A stretch of 64,000 bases of DNA from an uncultured Flavobacteriales bacterium (GTDB lineage Bacteria > Bacteroidota > Bacteroidia > Flavobacteriales_G > Salibacteraceae). The DNA is taken from positions 1 to 64,000 of the forward strand of contig CAJIZE010000015.1 in the NCBI GenBank assembly GCA_905181855.1, in the 5' to 3' direction. Below, piece by piece: positions 19,699 to 30,200 of this stretch. The notes beneath the pieces are model-generated. The model saw only the letters and a program-made list of their open reading frames with translations, was not told where the DNA came from and ran no database searches. How positions within the stretch are numbered: the stretch's first letter is position 1; each line of letters starts with the position of its first letter. The position numbers were made by a program, and so were the translations under genes.

Positions 19699-20973
19699 TT
19701 GTTTGTGCTTTCAACATTATATAAAAACAAACCTTTACTAGCAATCGTATTCTTTGGAATAATCACAAAACTGGTTTATCTAGTGGTTGTTCAAAACATC
19801 AACCCTAATTCAGTTTTCCTTGCTGACTCGAACGGATATGTTAGACTTGGTGAAAACCTATACAATCATTTAATCTTTTCTCAATCCGGTGATTCTAATC
19901 TGTTAAGACCGGATTCTATGCGGCTTCCGCTCTATCCTCTTTTAATATCGCTTCTCTACTGGCTGGATTTAAGTATTTTATATTTATTAGTATTTATCAT
20001 CTTACTTACGGGGATTTGTACCCTTTTTATTTACCAAATCACTTTTAAAATGACTGGTAAATACAAATTTGGTTTGTTAGCCGCTAGTCTATATTGTTTG
20101 GATCCAATAACCTTATATTTTTCAAATACTGTGTTGACTGAAACATTATTTCAGTTTCTGGTGTTGTCTTCAATTTGGTTGGTATTAATTCCTCAATATA
20201 AATCAAAATACATTTATGCTGCCTTAACCTTTGGTTTGGCTTTGTATTTAAGACCTGTAATTGTTCTTTTACCGATATTGTTGTACACCTATTGGGCGGT
20301 TAAAAATAAAAACTCAATACAATCAAAATCAATAGTTCATTTGGCAATAGCCATTTATTTAATGTTCCCTGCAGTATGGATAGCAAGAAATTACATCACA
20401 TTTAATCAACCATTCTTGAGCACAGTTTTAAGTATCAACTTGTTTCATCATTTTATACCACAGCTAATTGAAAACAATGAGGAACAAGTCCTGTACAATG
20501 CCAAATATCAAGAAATCGAATCGATTGAAACAGTCCAGGAATTTAGGCTAAAAACACAGGAGTATTATTTAGAAGCTATTCTAAAAAAGCCCTTTAAGTC
20601 AGTCCTAATTATAGCTAACACCAGCTTAATGGTTCTAATAAAACCTTTAAATGCTTATTTTGACCTTCAACTTAATTTCAAAAACGATCGAGTCGGAATA
20701 AATAAACTATTTCATGGGCATACTTTCACCTTGTTTATGACCTGGTTACAAATTCCGATAGTTGCACTATTTTTAGTGTCATTCCCCTTTAATTCATTTA
20801 AAAATGATTGGGTAATTGTACTGTCTCTTGCTGCCTTTTACTTTATCATTTTAAGTGGCATCTCAGTTCCAGATGCGCGATTTAAAATACCGTCTACTCC
20901 ATTTTTCGCTATTTTAACTTCAACAGGTTTATATAATTTTATAAATTGGTATGAAACAAAAAAACAAGCCTAG
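19699..20973 (+). CDS. Multispanning membrane glycosyltransferase (GT39/ArnT-like)
   Basis: A 424-residue membrane protein with around ten hydrophobic segments. The first extracytoplasmic loop has an ADSNGY motif (acidic residues typical of GT-C enzymes that use polyprenyl-phosphate sugars) followed by RLPLYPLLISLLYWL, the pattern of the dolichyl-phosphate-mannose/ArnT family. The acceptor is unknown. The start is a TTG at 19699 (or GTG at 19705); the nearby ATG at 19695 is out of frame and closes after a few codons. It sits directly behind the SusD terminator with no obvious promoter. Its 3' end overlaps the next gene by 23 bases. Confidence 0.75.
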   Translation: MFVLSTLYKNKPLLAIVFFGIITKLVYLVVVQNINPNSVFLADSNGYVRLGENLYNHLIFSQSGDSNLLRPDSMRLPLYPLLISLLYWLDLSILYLLVFIILLTGICTLFIYQITFKMTGKYKFGLLAASLYCLDPITLYFSNTVLTETLFQFLVLSSIWLVLIPQYKSKYIYAALTFGLALYLRPVIVLLPILLYTYWAVKNKNSIQSKSIVHLAIAIYLMFPAVWIARNYITFNQPFLSTVLSINLFHHFIPQLIENNEEQVLYNAKYQEIESIETVQEFRLKTQEYYLEAILKKPFKSVLIIANTSLMVLIKPLNAYFDLQLNFKNDRVGINKLFHGHTFTLFMTWLQIPIVALFLVSFPFNSFKNDWVIVLSLAAFYFIILSGISVPDARFKIPSTPFFAILTSTGLYNFINWYETKKQA

Positions 20974-21637
20974 TTTAAATCTTTACATTGCATTAAGCAG
21001 CCTTTTTGTTGCTGCTTTGATTGTTTGCAACCTAATCGCAAATAAATTCATTTCAATTGATTTGGGTTTTAAAACTTTCATTATTTCGGCAGGTGTGTTA
21101 CCCTATCCTCTTACTTTTTTAATCACGGACATTCTTTCTGAAACATTTGGAAAAAAACTAACTACTAAAGTGGTAATTACCGGATTTATTTCTTCGATAG
21201 TGGTTTTGATTATCTTATGGTTAGGAAATCAATTTAACGCTATAGAAAATTCACCAGTTTCAGATCAATCGTATGAAATGATTTTTCAAAACTCTTACCG
21301 TGTCATTTTCGCCTCTATGGCCGCTTACTTGAGTGCTCAAATGATAGACGTAAAGATTTTTCACTATTGGAAAAGGAAAACCAATGGTAAACACCTGTGG
21401 TTAAGAAACAATCTTTCCACCGTTTTTTCACAATTGGTCGATACCACTTTGGTGGTCGTTGTTTTATTTGCTGGGGTTTTAGAAACATCAATAATGATAG
21501 AATACATTATTGATGGATGGTTATTTAAAGTGCTTTGTGCTTTGGTTGACACCCCTATTTTCTATTTCGCAGTAGCAACTATAAGAAAACACTTTGGATT
21601 AGCAATTAATGAGGAAATTGGTATTACAGCTGACTAA
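20951..21637 (+). CDS. Queuosine precursor transporter (VUT/YhhQ family)
   Basis: A 228-residue protein with about six membrane helices. The N-terminus (LVCN-type helix ending ANKFISIDLGF, then GVLPYPLTFLITDILSETFGKK) is the signature of the YhhQ/QueT-type importer of 7-deazaguanine precursors (preQ0/preQ1) for queuosine. Later segments SAQMIDVKIFHYWKRKT and FSQLVDTTLVVVV also fit the family. It overlaps the upstream glycosyltransferase by 23 bases; the two functions are not obviously linked. Confidence 0.88.
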   Translation: MKQKNKPSLNLYIALSSLFVAALIVCNLIANKFISIDLGFKTFIISAGVLPYPLTFLITDILSETFGKKLTTKVVITGFISSIVVLIILWLGNQFNAIENSPVSDQSYEMIFQNSYRVIFASMAAYLSAQMIDVKIFHYWKRKTNGKHLWLRNNLSTVFSQLVDTTLVVVVLFAGVLETSIMIEYIIDGWLFKVLCALVDTPIFYFAVATIRKHFGLAINEEIGITAD

Positions 21638-21666
21638 ACAAAATATAAATCTTTATTTCAGATTGC

Positions 21667-21674
21667 TACCTTTG
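21667..21674 (+). promoter_or_regulatory. Candidate -7 box of the dsbD-like gene
   Basis: TACCTTTG matches TAnnTTTG and lies 26 bases before the ATG at 21701. No convincing -33 TTG is seen at 17-23 bases, so this is a partial promoter match. Confidence 0.4.
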
Positions 21675-21700
21675 AATTACTTAATTTTCATCAAAGATAT

Positions 21701-24139
21701 ATGGCGGTTATACGAATCTTAACGTTACTTCTCTTTTTACCCTTTACAGTTCTCACTCAAATCCATACACCAGTTACTTGGTCTTATTCTCATAAGCAAA
21801 TTTCTGACACCGAATTTGAGTTGTATTTAAAGGCCATTATTGACAATGGTTGGCACCTTTATTCTCAATTCTTACCAAGTGATGATGGGCCAATAGCCAC
21901 ATCTTTTACCTTTAACGATAATACTGAGGTTCAACTTATTGGTAAAGTGACAGAACCTAAGGCTCATACAGAGTATGATCCAAATTTTGAAATGGACCTT
22001 AGTTTCCATTCAAATTCGGTAACCTTCACCCAGAAGGTTTCAATTGCGTCCAATTCAGCAAGTGTTAGCGGTGAGTTAGAGTTTATGGTTTGCGATGACA
22101 AAATGTGCTTACCTCCTGAAATTGAAGAATTTACGTTTGAATTAAAAAAGACAACTCAGAATAAAGCACCTCCAACTAAGACAGATACAAAATCAATTGA
22201 TGAAACACACCAAGAGCCAATTAATCAAATTTATGAACCCGTTATTTGGAACTATTCAGTAGTTGAAAAAGAAGGTGAATACTTTATTAAACTAAACGCA
22301 ACAATACAAGAAAATTGGCATTTGTATGCTCTAGAGTTACCGCGTGACGATGGTCCTAATAAGACTGAAATAATTTTTTTTGAATCAGATGATTTTAAAA
22401 CAGTAGGAAAACCTACTTCGGAAGGGGAAGTTCATAATGAGTATGACCCTAATTTCGAAATGGAATTAACCTTCTACTCAAACCAAGTTACGTTTTTACA
22501 AAAAATTGAACCTCTTAAAGCAAATGCTATTGTTAAAGGTGAAGTTTATTTCATGGCTTGCGACGATAAAATGTGCATTCCTCCAGCAGCTGAAGAATTT
22601 GAGCTCGCTTTAAACAATAAAGAAGTAGCAGGCACCTCCGTAACATCAAATAGCGATGAACCAACAGTTTTTGAAAATGAAACCCAAAAAGAATCAAAAA
22701 AAGGTTTGTGGGCCATTTTCGTTTTCGGATTTATAGGTGGCTTTGCAGCCTTGCTAACACCTTGCGTTTTCCCTATGATTCCGCTTACAGTAAGTTTTTT
22801 CACAAAGCAGAGCAAAACAAGAGCTAAAGGAATTTCAAATGCTCTTTTCTATGGTGCTTCAATTATTCTGATTTATGTGTTGTTAGGTTTTGGCGTAACC
22901 TCAATATTTGGAGCTGATGCACTAAATGTGTTGTCAACTGATCCCTATTTCAACATTTTCTTCTTTTTACTATTATCAATTTTTGCCATCTCCTTTTTAG
23001 GTGCATTCGAAATTACATTACCAAATTCGTGGGTAAACAAAATGGATAGCGCCTCCGATAAAGGAGGTATGATTGGTATCTTCTTTATGGCTTTCACCCT
23101 TTCATTGGTGTCATTTTCATGTACAGGACCAATTATCGGAACCTTGTTAGTTGAAGCTGCAGTAAACGGGGGCGTGCAAGGTCCACTTATCGGTATGTTT
23201 GGCTTTTCATTGGCTCTTGCATTACCTTTTGGATTGTTTGCTGCTTTCCCAGGATGGTTAAACTCTCTGCCTCAATCAGGTGGATGGTTAAACACTGTTA
23301 AAGTAGTTTTAGGGTTTTTAGAATTGGCGCTTGCTTTAAAATTCTTATCAAATGCCGATTTAGTTTTACAAGCAGGTTATCTAAAAAGAGAGGTTTTTAT
23401 CGCAATATGGATCGGTATTTTCATGATGCTTACCCTGTACTTACTTGGAGTGTTCAAATTACCGCATGATTCGCCACTTGACAAACTATCAGTTGGAAGA
23501 GCGTTGTTTGCTTCTGTTGTCTTAATTTTTACCATTTATCTTATCCCGGGTTTATGGGGAGCTCCACTTAAAATAATTTCTGGATTTCCACCACCAATGT
23601 TTTATTCAGAATCACCGAAAGGGCTAGTAACATCATCAGCAAGCACAGCAATAATTTCGGCTACACCCGATGGAGAAGTTGTTGGCGAACCCGATCATTG
23701 TCCACACGGTTTAAATTGTTTTCATGATTATGATGAAGGACTAGCTTATGCGAAAAAGGTAAACAAACCAGTTATGCTTGATTTTACTGGATGGGCTTGT
23801 GTGAATTGTCGTAAAATGGAAGAACAAGTTTGGAGCGATCCCAAAGTTCTTAAAATTTTACGCGATGAAGTGGTACTAATCTCACTTTATGTGGATGAAA
23901 AATTAGAATTACCTAAGGAAGAGCAAATCGAAGTTACTATTGGTACGAAAACCAAAAAACTCAAAACAGTTGGTAACAAATGGAGTTACTTTCAAGCCGA
24001 TCGATACAAAACAAACAGCCAGCCTTATTATGTGATTCTTGATTTGGATGAAAATCAACTGAATGAAGCGGCATCGTATGATCCAGATATTGAGTTATTC
24101 ATTGATTGGCTAAATGATGGGGTTGAAAAATTCAATTAG
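21701..24139 (+). CDS. dsbD: DsbD-like thiol:disulfide interchange protein with two N-terminal domains
   Basis: DsbD carries electrons from cytoplasmic thioredoxin to periplasmic thiol proteins. This 812-residue version has a signal peptide, two tandem alpha-type sensor domains (about 22-150 and 175-305), eight or so membrane helices (about 340-640) and a C-terminal thioredoxin domain. The two N-terminal domains share WHLY, the DDGP motif, EYDPNFEM and a cysteine pair CDDKMC (MVCDDKMCLPPE and MACDDKMCIPPA), a clear internal duplication. The membrane core has the paired cysteines LLTPCVFPMIPL and SFSCTGPIIG. The thioredoxin active site is WACVNCRKM. Classical DsbD has one alpha domain, so the doubling is the odd feature. 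Confidence 0.92.
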   Translation: MAVIRILTLLLFLPFTVLTQIHTPVTWSYSHKQISDTEFELYLKAIIDNGWHLYSQFLPSDDGPIATSFTFNDNTEVQLIGKVTEPKAHTEYDPNFEMDLSFHSNSVTFTQKVSIASNSASVSGELEFMVCDDKMCLPPEIEEFTFELKKTTQNKAPPTKTDTKSIDETHQEPINQIYEPVIWNYSVVEKEGEYFIKLNATIQENWHLYALELPRDDGPNKTEIIFFESDDFKTVGKPTSEGEVHNEYDPNFEMELTFYSNQVTFLQKIEPLKANAIVKGEVYFMACDDKMCIPPAAEEFELALNNKEVAGTSVTSNSDEPTVFENETQKESKKGLWAIFVFGFIGGFAALLTPCVFPMIPLTVSFFTKQSKTRAKGISNALFYGASIILIYVLLGFGVTSIFGADALNVLSTDPYFNIFFFLLLSIFAISFLGAFEITLPNSWVNKMDSASDKGGMIGIFFMAFTLSLVSFSCTGPIIGTLLVEAAVNGGVQGPLIGMFGFSLALALPFGLFAAFPGWLNSLPQSGGWLNTVKVVLGFLELALALKFLSNADLVLQAGYLKREVFIAIWIGIFMMLTLYLLGVFKLPHDSPLDKLSVGRALFASVVLIFTIYLIPGLWGAPLKIISGFPPPMFYSESPKGLVTSSASTAIISATPDGEVVGEPDHCPHGLNCFHDYDEGLAYAKKVNKPVMLDFTGWACVNCRKMEEQVWSDPKVLKILRDEVVLISLYVDEKLELPKEEQIEVTIGTKTKKLKTVGNKWSYFQADRYKTNSQPYYVILDLDENQLNEAASYDPDIELFIDWLNDGVEKFN

Positions 24140-24143
24140 ATTA

Positions 24144-24341
24144 TTATAAAGAACAATCGTAATCATTCGATTCAAATTGTTCTTTTTCGTCTATAAGACA
24201 CGTTTCTTCAACTACTGTTTCTTTAATTGTGTCTCCGCTAACAATTACGTCAACCGTATATGAACACTCCCAACATTGACTGCAAGAATGCAGGACTAGC
24301 AGTGTTAAAATAAAAATCCCTTTTTGAATAAATTTTATCAT
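24144..24341 (-). CDS. Small cysteine-rich lipoprotein, unknown
   Basis: A 65-residue predicted lipoprotein. The signal [12 protein letters not shown] places a lipidated Cys at about residue 20. The mature part is only about 45 residues, with four more cysteines (QCWECSY, ETCLID, YDCSL) and many acidic residues. It converges on the dsbD-like gene with 4 bases between stops and diverges from gmhA. The cysteines next to a DsbD are suggestive but may be chance. No homologue recognised. Confidence 0.6.
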   Translation of the reverse strand: MIKFIQKGIFILTLLVLHSCSQCWECSYTVDVIVSGDTIKETVVEETCLIDEKEQFESNDYDCSL

Positions 24342-24363
24342 TTTTGAGTCAAGCTTAAATTCT

Positions 24364-24945
24364 ATGTTCGAAGATATTCAAAACGAGTTAAAAGACGCTA
24401 CAAGATGCCTTGAAGAGTTTTCAAACAACCAAGATAATTTACATTTAATTCAAAATGCAGCACAGGTTTTCACACAAGCTATTGATTCAGGCCATAAAAT
24501 AATTAGCTGTGGTAATGGAGGCTCAATGAGCGATGCTATGCATTTCGCTGAAGAACTTACCGGAAGATATAGAGATTCAAGAAAATCATTATCTGCCATT
24601 GCTATTTCAGACCCAGGATTTATAAGCTGTGCTGCCAACGATTTTGGATATGAGCATGTATTTGAACGGTTTATTGAAGGCATGGGTAAATCAGGCGATG
24701 TGTTGTTGGCAATCTCTACTAGCGGAAATTCTGAAAATATTCTTTTAGCAGCTAAAAAAGCTAAAGAATTAAATATAAAGGTAATTGCCTTAACAGGCAA
24801 AGATGGGGGTAAGTTAGCGGCTTTAGCTGATGTTGAAATAAGAGCTCCTCATAGTGATTATGCCGACAGAGTTCAAGAAATTCACATTAAGGTAATTCAC
24901 ATTTTTATTCATCTAATTGAAAAAAGTTTAGGTTTAAATGGTTGA
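24364..24945 (+). CDS. gmhA: Phosphoheptose isomerase
   Basis: GmhA converts sedoheptulose 7-phosphate to D-glycero-D-manno-heptose 7-phosphate, the first step to LPS core heptose. The 193-residue SIS-domain protein follows the E. coli enzyme almost throughout: [20 protein letters not shown] (with the catalytic Glu and zinc-type His), [44 protein letters not shown] and [11 protein letters not shown]-like [11 protein letters not shown] with the second catalytic His. The 3' end overlaps the following glycosyltransferase by 8 bases, supporting a shared role in surface polysaccharide. Confidence 0.94.
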   Translation: MFEDIQNELKDATRCLEEFSNNQDNLHLIQNAAQVFTQAIDSGHKIISCGNGGSMSDAMHFAEELTGRYRDSRKSLSAIAISDPGFISCAANDFGYEHVFERFIEGMGKSGDVLLAISTSGNSENILLAAKKAKELNIKVIALTGKDGGKLAALADVEIRAPHSDYADRVQEIHIKVIHIFIHLIEKSLGLNG

Positions 24946-25687
24946 TGGTAAAAAAGTAGTTGTAGTAATGCCAGCATACAATGCATCACCTACTCTAAAA
25001 AAAACATACAATGAAATCCCTTTTGATGTTGTTGATGACGTAATATTAGTTGATGACCATAGTACAGATAACACATCTGAAGTTGCACGAGAAATTGGCA
25101 TCAAACACATCATAGAACATCAGCAAAACTTAGGTTATGGTGGTAATCAAAAATCATGTTACAACAAAGCCTTAGAAATTGGAGCTGACATTGTAATTAT
25201 GGTGCACCCAGATTATCAGTATACTCCTAAATTAATAAAATCGATAGTGTATATTATCTCAAATGATTTATACCCTGCAGTTTTAGCATCAAGAATACTG
25301 GGAAAAGGTGCATTAAAAGGTGGAATGCCAATTTACAAATACATTGCCAATCGGATACTTACCTTAACTCAAAACATATTAATGAATCAGAAGATGAGTG
25401 AATATCATAGTGGCTATAGAGCTTTTTCTAGAACCATTCTGGAAAGCATTAACTACAATATAAATTCGAACGATTTTGTTTTTGATAATCAAATGCTAGC
25501 CCAAATCTTTCACAAAGGATTTGAGATTGGTGAAATAACATGCCCTACCAAATATTTTGAAGAAGCATCAAGTATTAACTTTAAAAGAAGTAGTATTTAT
25601 GGTTTAGGCGTTCTTAAAACAGCCATGCTTTATTTTCTATCAAAATCAGGAATATATACCTCCAGAATTTTCAAAGAGCAGACTTAG
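24938..25687 (+). CDS. Family 2 glycosyltransferase (polyprenyl-phosphate sugar synthase type)
   Basis: A 249-residue GT-A enzyme without the C-terminal membrane helices of GtrB. It has the GT2 start [17 protein letters not shown], the nucleotide-binding [13 protein letters not shown], and [13 protein letters not shown] in place of a standard DxD loop. These features fit synthases that load a sugar onto polyprenyl phosphate (DPM/DPG type), which would supply the GT-C enzymes encoded nearby (19699 and 27201). It overlaps gmhA by 8 bases and its stop overlaps the convergent gene by 4. Confidence 0.85.
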   Translation: MVDGKKVVVVMPAYNASPTLKKTYNEIPFDVVDDVILVDDHSTDNTSEVAREIGIKHIIEHQQNLGYGGNQKSCYNKALEIGADIVIMVHPDYQYTPKLIKSIVYIISNDLYPAVLASRILGKGALKGGMPIYKYIANRILTLTQNILMNQKMSEYHSGYRAFSRTILESINYNINSNDFVFDNQMLAQIFHKGFEIGEITCPTKYFEEASSINFKRSSIYGLGVLKTAMLYFLSKSGIYTSRIFKEQT

Positions 25688-27201
25688 TTGTTTTTAAGTG
25701 TGAAAACTTTTACTTCTCCATGAGTTAGAATCTCTTCATCAACAAAAGACCTCAAGTAATCTTTTTGTTCCTCTCCCACTTGATTTACTACCAAGTATTT
25801 TGTGCCTTCGTTAATTCTTTTGTTCACGGAATCTTGCTCTAAATGAACATCATTGTAATACGTGAAACCTTTTTGGTTCATTAAGTACAAGGATAAATTA
25901 GTCGTTTCATCCGGAACAGAGATCACTAAATCGGTGGACTTAATTCCATGTTGACGTAATACTGGCTCAATATCAAACAGGTCAGTACTAACATGTGGTT
26001 CGTTCATCCAACTTGTATATCGAACTGTTTGTCGTTGAGCAGAATAAGTTGTACTTAAATACAAAAATAGAACTGCCGCAATCTTTAATGTTCTATAAAT
26101 ATATTTGTTAGAATATTGCTGTAATTGAAGTACTGTAAAAGAAAAAATAAAAGGAACTAGAATAAAAACATTGATTGTGTAGTAATCATGGTAATTAAAA
26201 GCAATGAAGAATATTAAGCAGTAGGAAACAATTCCAAAAACCACGAATAAAAGAAGAAGCCCATGGAGTCTGTGTTTTTTAGTATACAACAGAGTAAGCG
26301 AAGCAAGTAGCATCATTCCATAAACGATGGCTTGGTAATCAACTAGAAATTCATCAAGCCACATTGTTCTTACCTGCTCAATGGTATCTAAAACATCTTG
26401 AAAACTCATCTTCCATATTGGAAATAATTTGGCTGACAAGTAGTCATCAGCAGAAGGACCCGCGGCATACCAAGCCGTAAAGGAATACCATGAAAACGCC
26501 ACCAAAAATGGAATTAATAGAACATAATATTCATTTATAATGCTTTTTAACTTTTGCTTTGAAACAAACAACTGATGAATTGAGCCTGCTCCCAGTAACG
26601 CAAAATAGGTGATTAATGCAGGTGCTTTTACCCAGCCAGCTATTGAAAATAGAATTACGGTTAATGCTAAATTGAGTTTCTTTTTGTCTTCGGTATACCT
26701 ATAAAAGTAATACCAGGCCATAAACACAAAAGCCATTGCCGGTGTGTTTGGTAAAAAATTAGGAACATAAAACACAATTACCGGAACAGTAAATGCAGTA
26801 CTTGTTATCATCACTGCCCAGAAGTCGTCTTGTAATAACTTTCTCAAAAGCTTAAACAAGTGGAACAATCCAACAATCCAGATAAGCAGCCAGAACCCTC
26901 TATATACGGTTTCATCTGCTCCAAATATTGCGTACAAAACACTTACGGCGTAATACAATATTGGTCCTTCACCAAGAGTTACCCCATTGGTATTAAACTG
27001 ATTGTGGAGTCTAGGTTTGAATGGGTTTAACCCATCTTGATAGTAGTTAAGAGCAAATGACGTACAATCCGTTTGCCTCCAAACATGAGTTGATTGTGGT
27101 CGTAATTGTAATATTTCAAGGTAATTGTATGAATATGCTTGTGCTAATATTACAAGCAGTAGAATACAAGGTGCAATGAACTTTGTTAATCTGCTTTTCA
27201 T
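25684..27201 (-). CDS. Multispanning GT-C glycosyltransferase (ArnT/PMT-like)
   Basis: A 505-residue membrane protein with about eleven hydrophobic segments and a C-terminal extracytoplasmic domain of about 110 residues. The first loop holds RPQSTHVWRQTDCTSFALNYY, in which R-Q-T-D provides the acidic residue typical of GT-C catalysis, and LYYAVSVLYAIFG follows. The pattern fits the ArnT/PMT-like family that uses lipid-linked sugars. Donor and acceptor are unknown. It lies 3 bases behind secA on the same strand, so it may be read from the secA transcript. Confidence 0.75.
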   Translation of the reverse strand: MKSRLTKFIAPCILLLVILAQAYSYNYLEILQLRPQSTHVWRQTDCTSFALNYYQDGLNPFKPRLHNQFNTNGVTLGEGPILYYAVSVLYAIFGADETVYRGFWLLIWIVGLFHLFKLLRKLLQDDFWAVMITSTAFTVPVIVFYVPNFLPNTPAMAFVFMAWYYFYRYTEDKKKLNLALTVILFSIAGWVKAPALITYFALLGAGSIHQLFVSKQKLKSIINEYYVLLIPFLVAFSWYSFTAWYAAGPSADDYLSAKLFPIWKMSFQDVLDTIEQVRTMWLDEFLVDYQAIVYGMMLLASLTLLYTKKHRLHGLLLLFVVFGIVSYCLIFFIAFNYHDYYTINVFILVPFIFSFTVLQLQQYSNKYIYRTLKIAAVLFLYLSTTYSAQRQTVRYTSWMNEPHVSTDLFDIEPVLRQHGIKSTDLVISVPDETTNLSLYLMNQKGFTYYNDVHLEQDSVNKRINEGTKYLVVNQVGEEQKDYLRSFVDEEILTHGEVKVFTLKNN

Positions 27202-27204
27202 AAA

Positions 27205-30200
27205 TTACTCAACCAATTGCCATTGCCCTTTTCCAATCAGAGCTTCCGCTTGTTTGAATTTCAAATCTTGTGTTTCACCTGTAGTTATATGAGCAATTTT
27301 CACTTTATCGTTACGCCCAATCTTTTTTTCTACGATAATAGGTTCCTTTTTCTCTGGTCTTTTTCCCGGGTCATGAGCATCTTTTCCTGAATGTGTAGGT
27401 AGTTCAGCTCTAGATTCATTGGTCCTAGTTTCTCCTCTTGATTTTTCGAATTCGGCATTTCGAATTGCCGATTTGTTGGTGTTCGGTAAGATGGCTTTAA
27501 TTAAAAAGGAAACAATATTGCGATTAACCTTATCGAGCATTTGCTTGAACAATTCAAAAGACTCGAACTTATAAATTAACAATGGATCTTTTTGCTCATA
27601 TACAGCACTTTGAACGGATTGTCTCAGATCATCCATCTCACGTAAGTGTTCTTTCCATTCCATATCAATCATAGCAAGAGAAACACTTTTTTCTAAAGAT
27701 TTTATTAATTCTTTTCCTTCACTATTTACTGACTTTTCAAGATCAGCAACAATTTGTAATGACTTACGACCGTCAGTAAACGGAACTTGAATCTTTTTGA
27801 ATGAATTTTCAGGGTTATCCCAAACATCGGTTAAAACAGGCATTGCAATTTTTGCAACAAACTCTGATTTATTTCGATAATGAATTGAAGAGGCTTCGAA
27901 TACTTTTTCAGTTATTTCATCACCCGTAAGGTTAATAAACTCATCAGCATTAACTGGAGACTCGATACTCAAAACTGTTAAAAGTTCTATTTTAAATCCG
28001 TCAAAATCCCTTAAATCTTGGTATTCTGTTACGATGCTTTCGGCAACTTCATAAAACGAATTTGCAATATCAAGGCTAAGTCGATCACCAAATAATGCAT
28101 GACGTCTTTTCTTGTAAATCACCTCTCTTTGTGAGTTCATTACATCATCATACTCAAGTAATCTTTTACGAACCCCAAAGTTATTTTCTTCTACTTTTCG
28201 CTGAGCTCTTTCTATAGATTTGGTAATCATTCCACTCTGAATGACTTCACCATCACCTAATCCCATTCTGTCCATCAGTTTTGAAATTCTCTCTGATTGA
28301 AACAAACGCATTAAATCATCTTCTAAAGACACAAAAAACTTAGTTGACCCTGGATCACCTTGACGACCAGAACGACCTCTTAACTGTCTATCAACACGTC
28401 TTGAATCATGTCTTTCAGTACCCACAATGGCTAAACCACCCGCTTCTTTAACTTCTTTGGCTAACTTAATATCAGTACCCCTACCTGCCATATTGGTTGC
28501 AATGGTTACTGTACCAGGCTTACCCGCTGCTGCAACAACTTCTGCCTCACTTTGATGCAGTTTTGCATTTAATACCTGATGTGGAATGTTCTTTCTTTTT
28601 AACATTCTGCTCAATAGTTCTGAAACTTCTACAGAGGTTGTACCAACCAACGATGGTCTTTTTGAATCTCTTAGTAATGCAATTTCTTCAACAACAGCAT
28701 TGTATTTTTCTCTTTTGGTTTTAAAAACCAAATCATTTTCATCGTTCCTAACAATAGGACGGTTAGTCGGAATTACAACAACATCCAATTCATAAATACT
28801 ATGAAACTCTCCTGCTTCTGTTTCAGCTGTTCCGGTCATACCAGAAAGCTTGTCATACATTCTGAAATAATTCTGTAAAGTAACCGTAGCGTACGTTTGA
28901 GTTGCTGCCTCAATTTTTACTTTTTCTTTTGCTTCAATTGCTTGATGCAAACCATCAGAATATCTTCGGCCTTCCATTATACGGCCTGTTTGCTCATCAA
29001 CAATTTTAACCTTGTTTTCCATTACAACATAATCAACATCTTTTTCAAACATTGAATATGCTTTTAAAAGTTGATTTATTGTATGAATACGCTCTGCTTT
29101 AATAGAGTAGTTTCTGATTAGCTCTTCTTTCTGTGCAAGCTTATCTTTCTCATCTATCTCAGAGCTTTCAATTCTATTCGTTTCAACTGCGACATCTGGT
29201 AAAATAAAGAATTCCTTGTCTTCTGAGTTTCCTGTAATTAAATCGATGCCTTTTTCAGCAAGATCTACCGAGTTTTGTTTTTCTTCAAATACGAAATACA
29301 ATTCGGCATCGGCATTTGGCATTTCCTTAGAATTGTCAGCCAGATGGAAGTTTTCAGTTTTCATTAGCTGCTGCTTTACACCAGGCTCACTCATGTATTT
29401 AACCAAGGCGTTGTTCCTTGGCATCCCACGGTGCGCTCTTAACAATGCCAATCCGCCCTCTTCGTGCATTTTCGAAAGTTCTTTTTTACTTGATACTTCC
29501 GATTCAGTTAAGGCCAACTTCTTTTTTGCTTCTATTAAACAATTGTTAACGTACTTACGCTGAGTATCGATGAGCTGTTCAACTTTAGGTTTTAACTCGC
29601 TAAACAGCTGCTGGTCTCCTTTTGGTGTTGGGCCAGAGATAATTAAAGGTGTTCTAGCATCATCAATTAAAACTGAATCTACCTCATCTACAATAGCATA
29701 GTTGTGCTTTCGTTGAACTAAATCATCAGGGTTTCCTGACATATTATCTCTTAAATAATCGAAACCAAACTCATTATTAGTACCATAAGTAACATCTGAC
29801 AAGTAAGCCTGCCTTCTTTCTTCTGAATGCGGCTTGTGTTTGTCAATACAATCAACTGTTAACCCATGAAATTCAAAAATTGGACCTATCCATTCTGAAT
29901 CACGACGTGCTAAGTAGTCGTTAACAGTTACAAGGTGAACTCCTCTACCGCTCAAAGCATTCAGATATATTGGCAAAGTGGCTACCAATGTTTTACCTTC
30001 ACCTGTTGCCATCTCAGCAATTTTACCTTGGTGTAGCACTGTACCTCCAATTAGCTGAACATCATAGTGAGTCATATTCCACTCAATTTCACCGCCTGCA
30101 GCAAGCCATTTGTTCGACCATATTGCTTTGTCGCCTTCGATGGTGATGTTTACCTTATTCGCAGATAACTCCTTATCCATTTCAGTTGCTGTAACAACCA

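Noticed and set aside
28497-29563. Open frames on the plus strand opposite secA
   Set aside because: Antisense shadows of a conserved gene; the predicted peptides have no recognisable domain.
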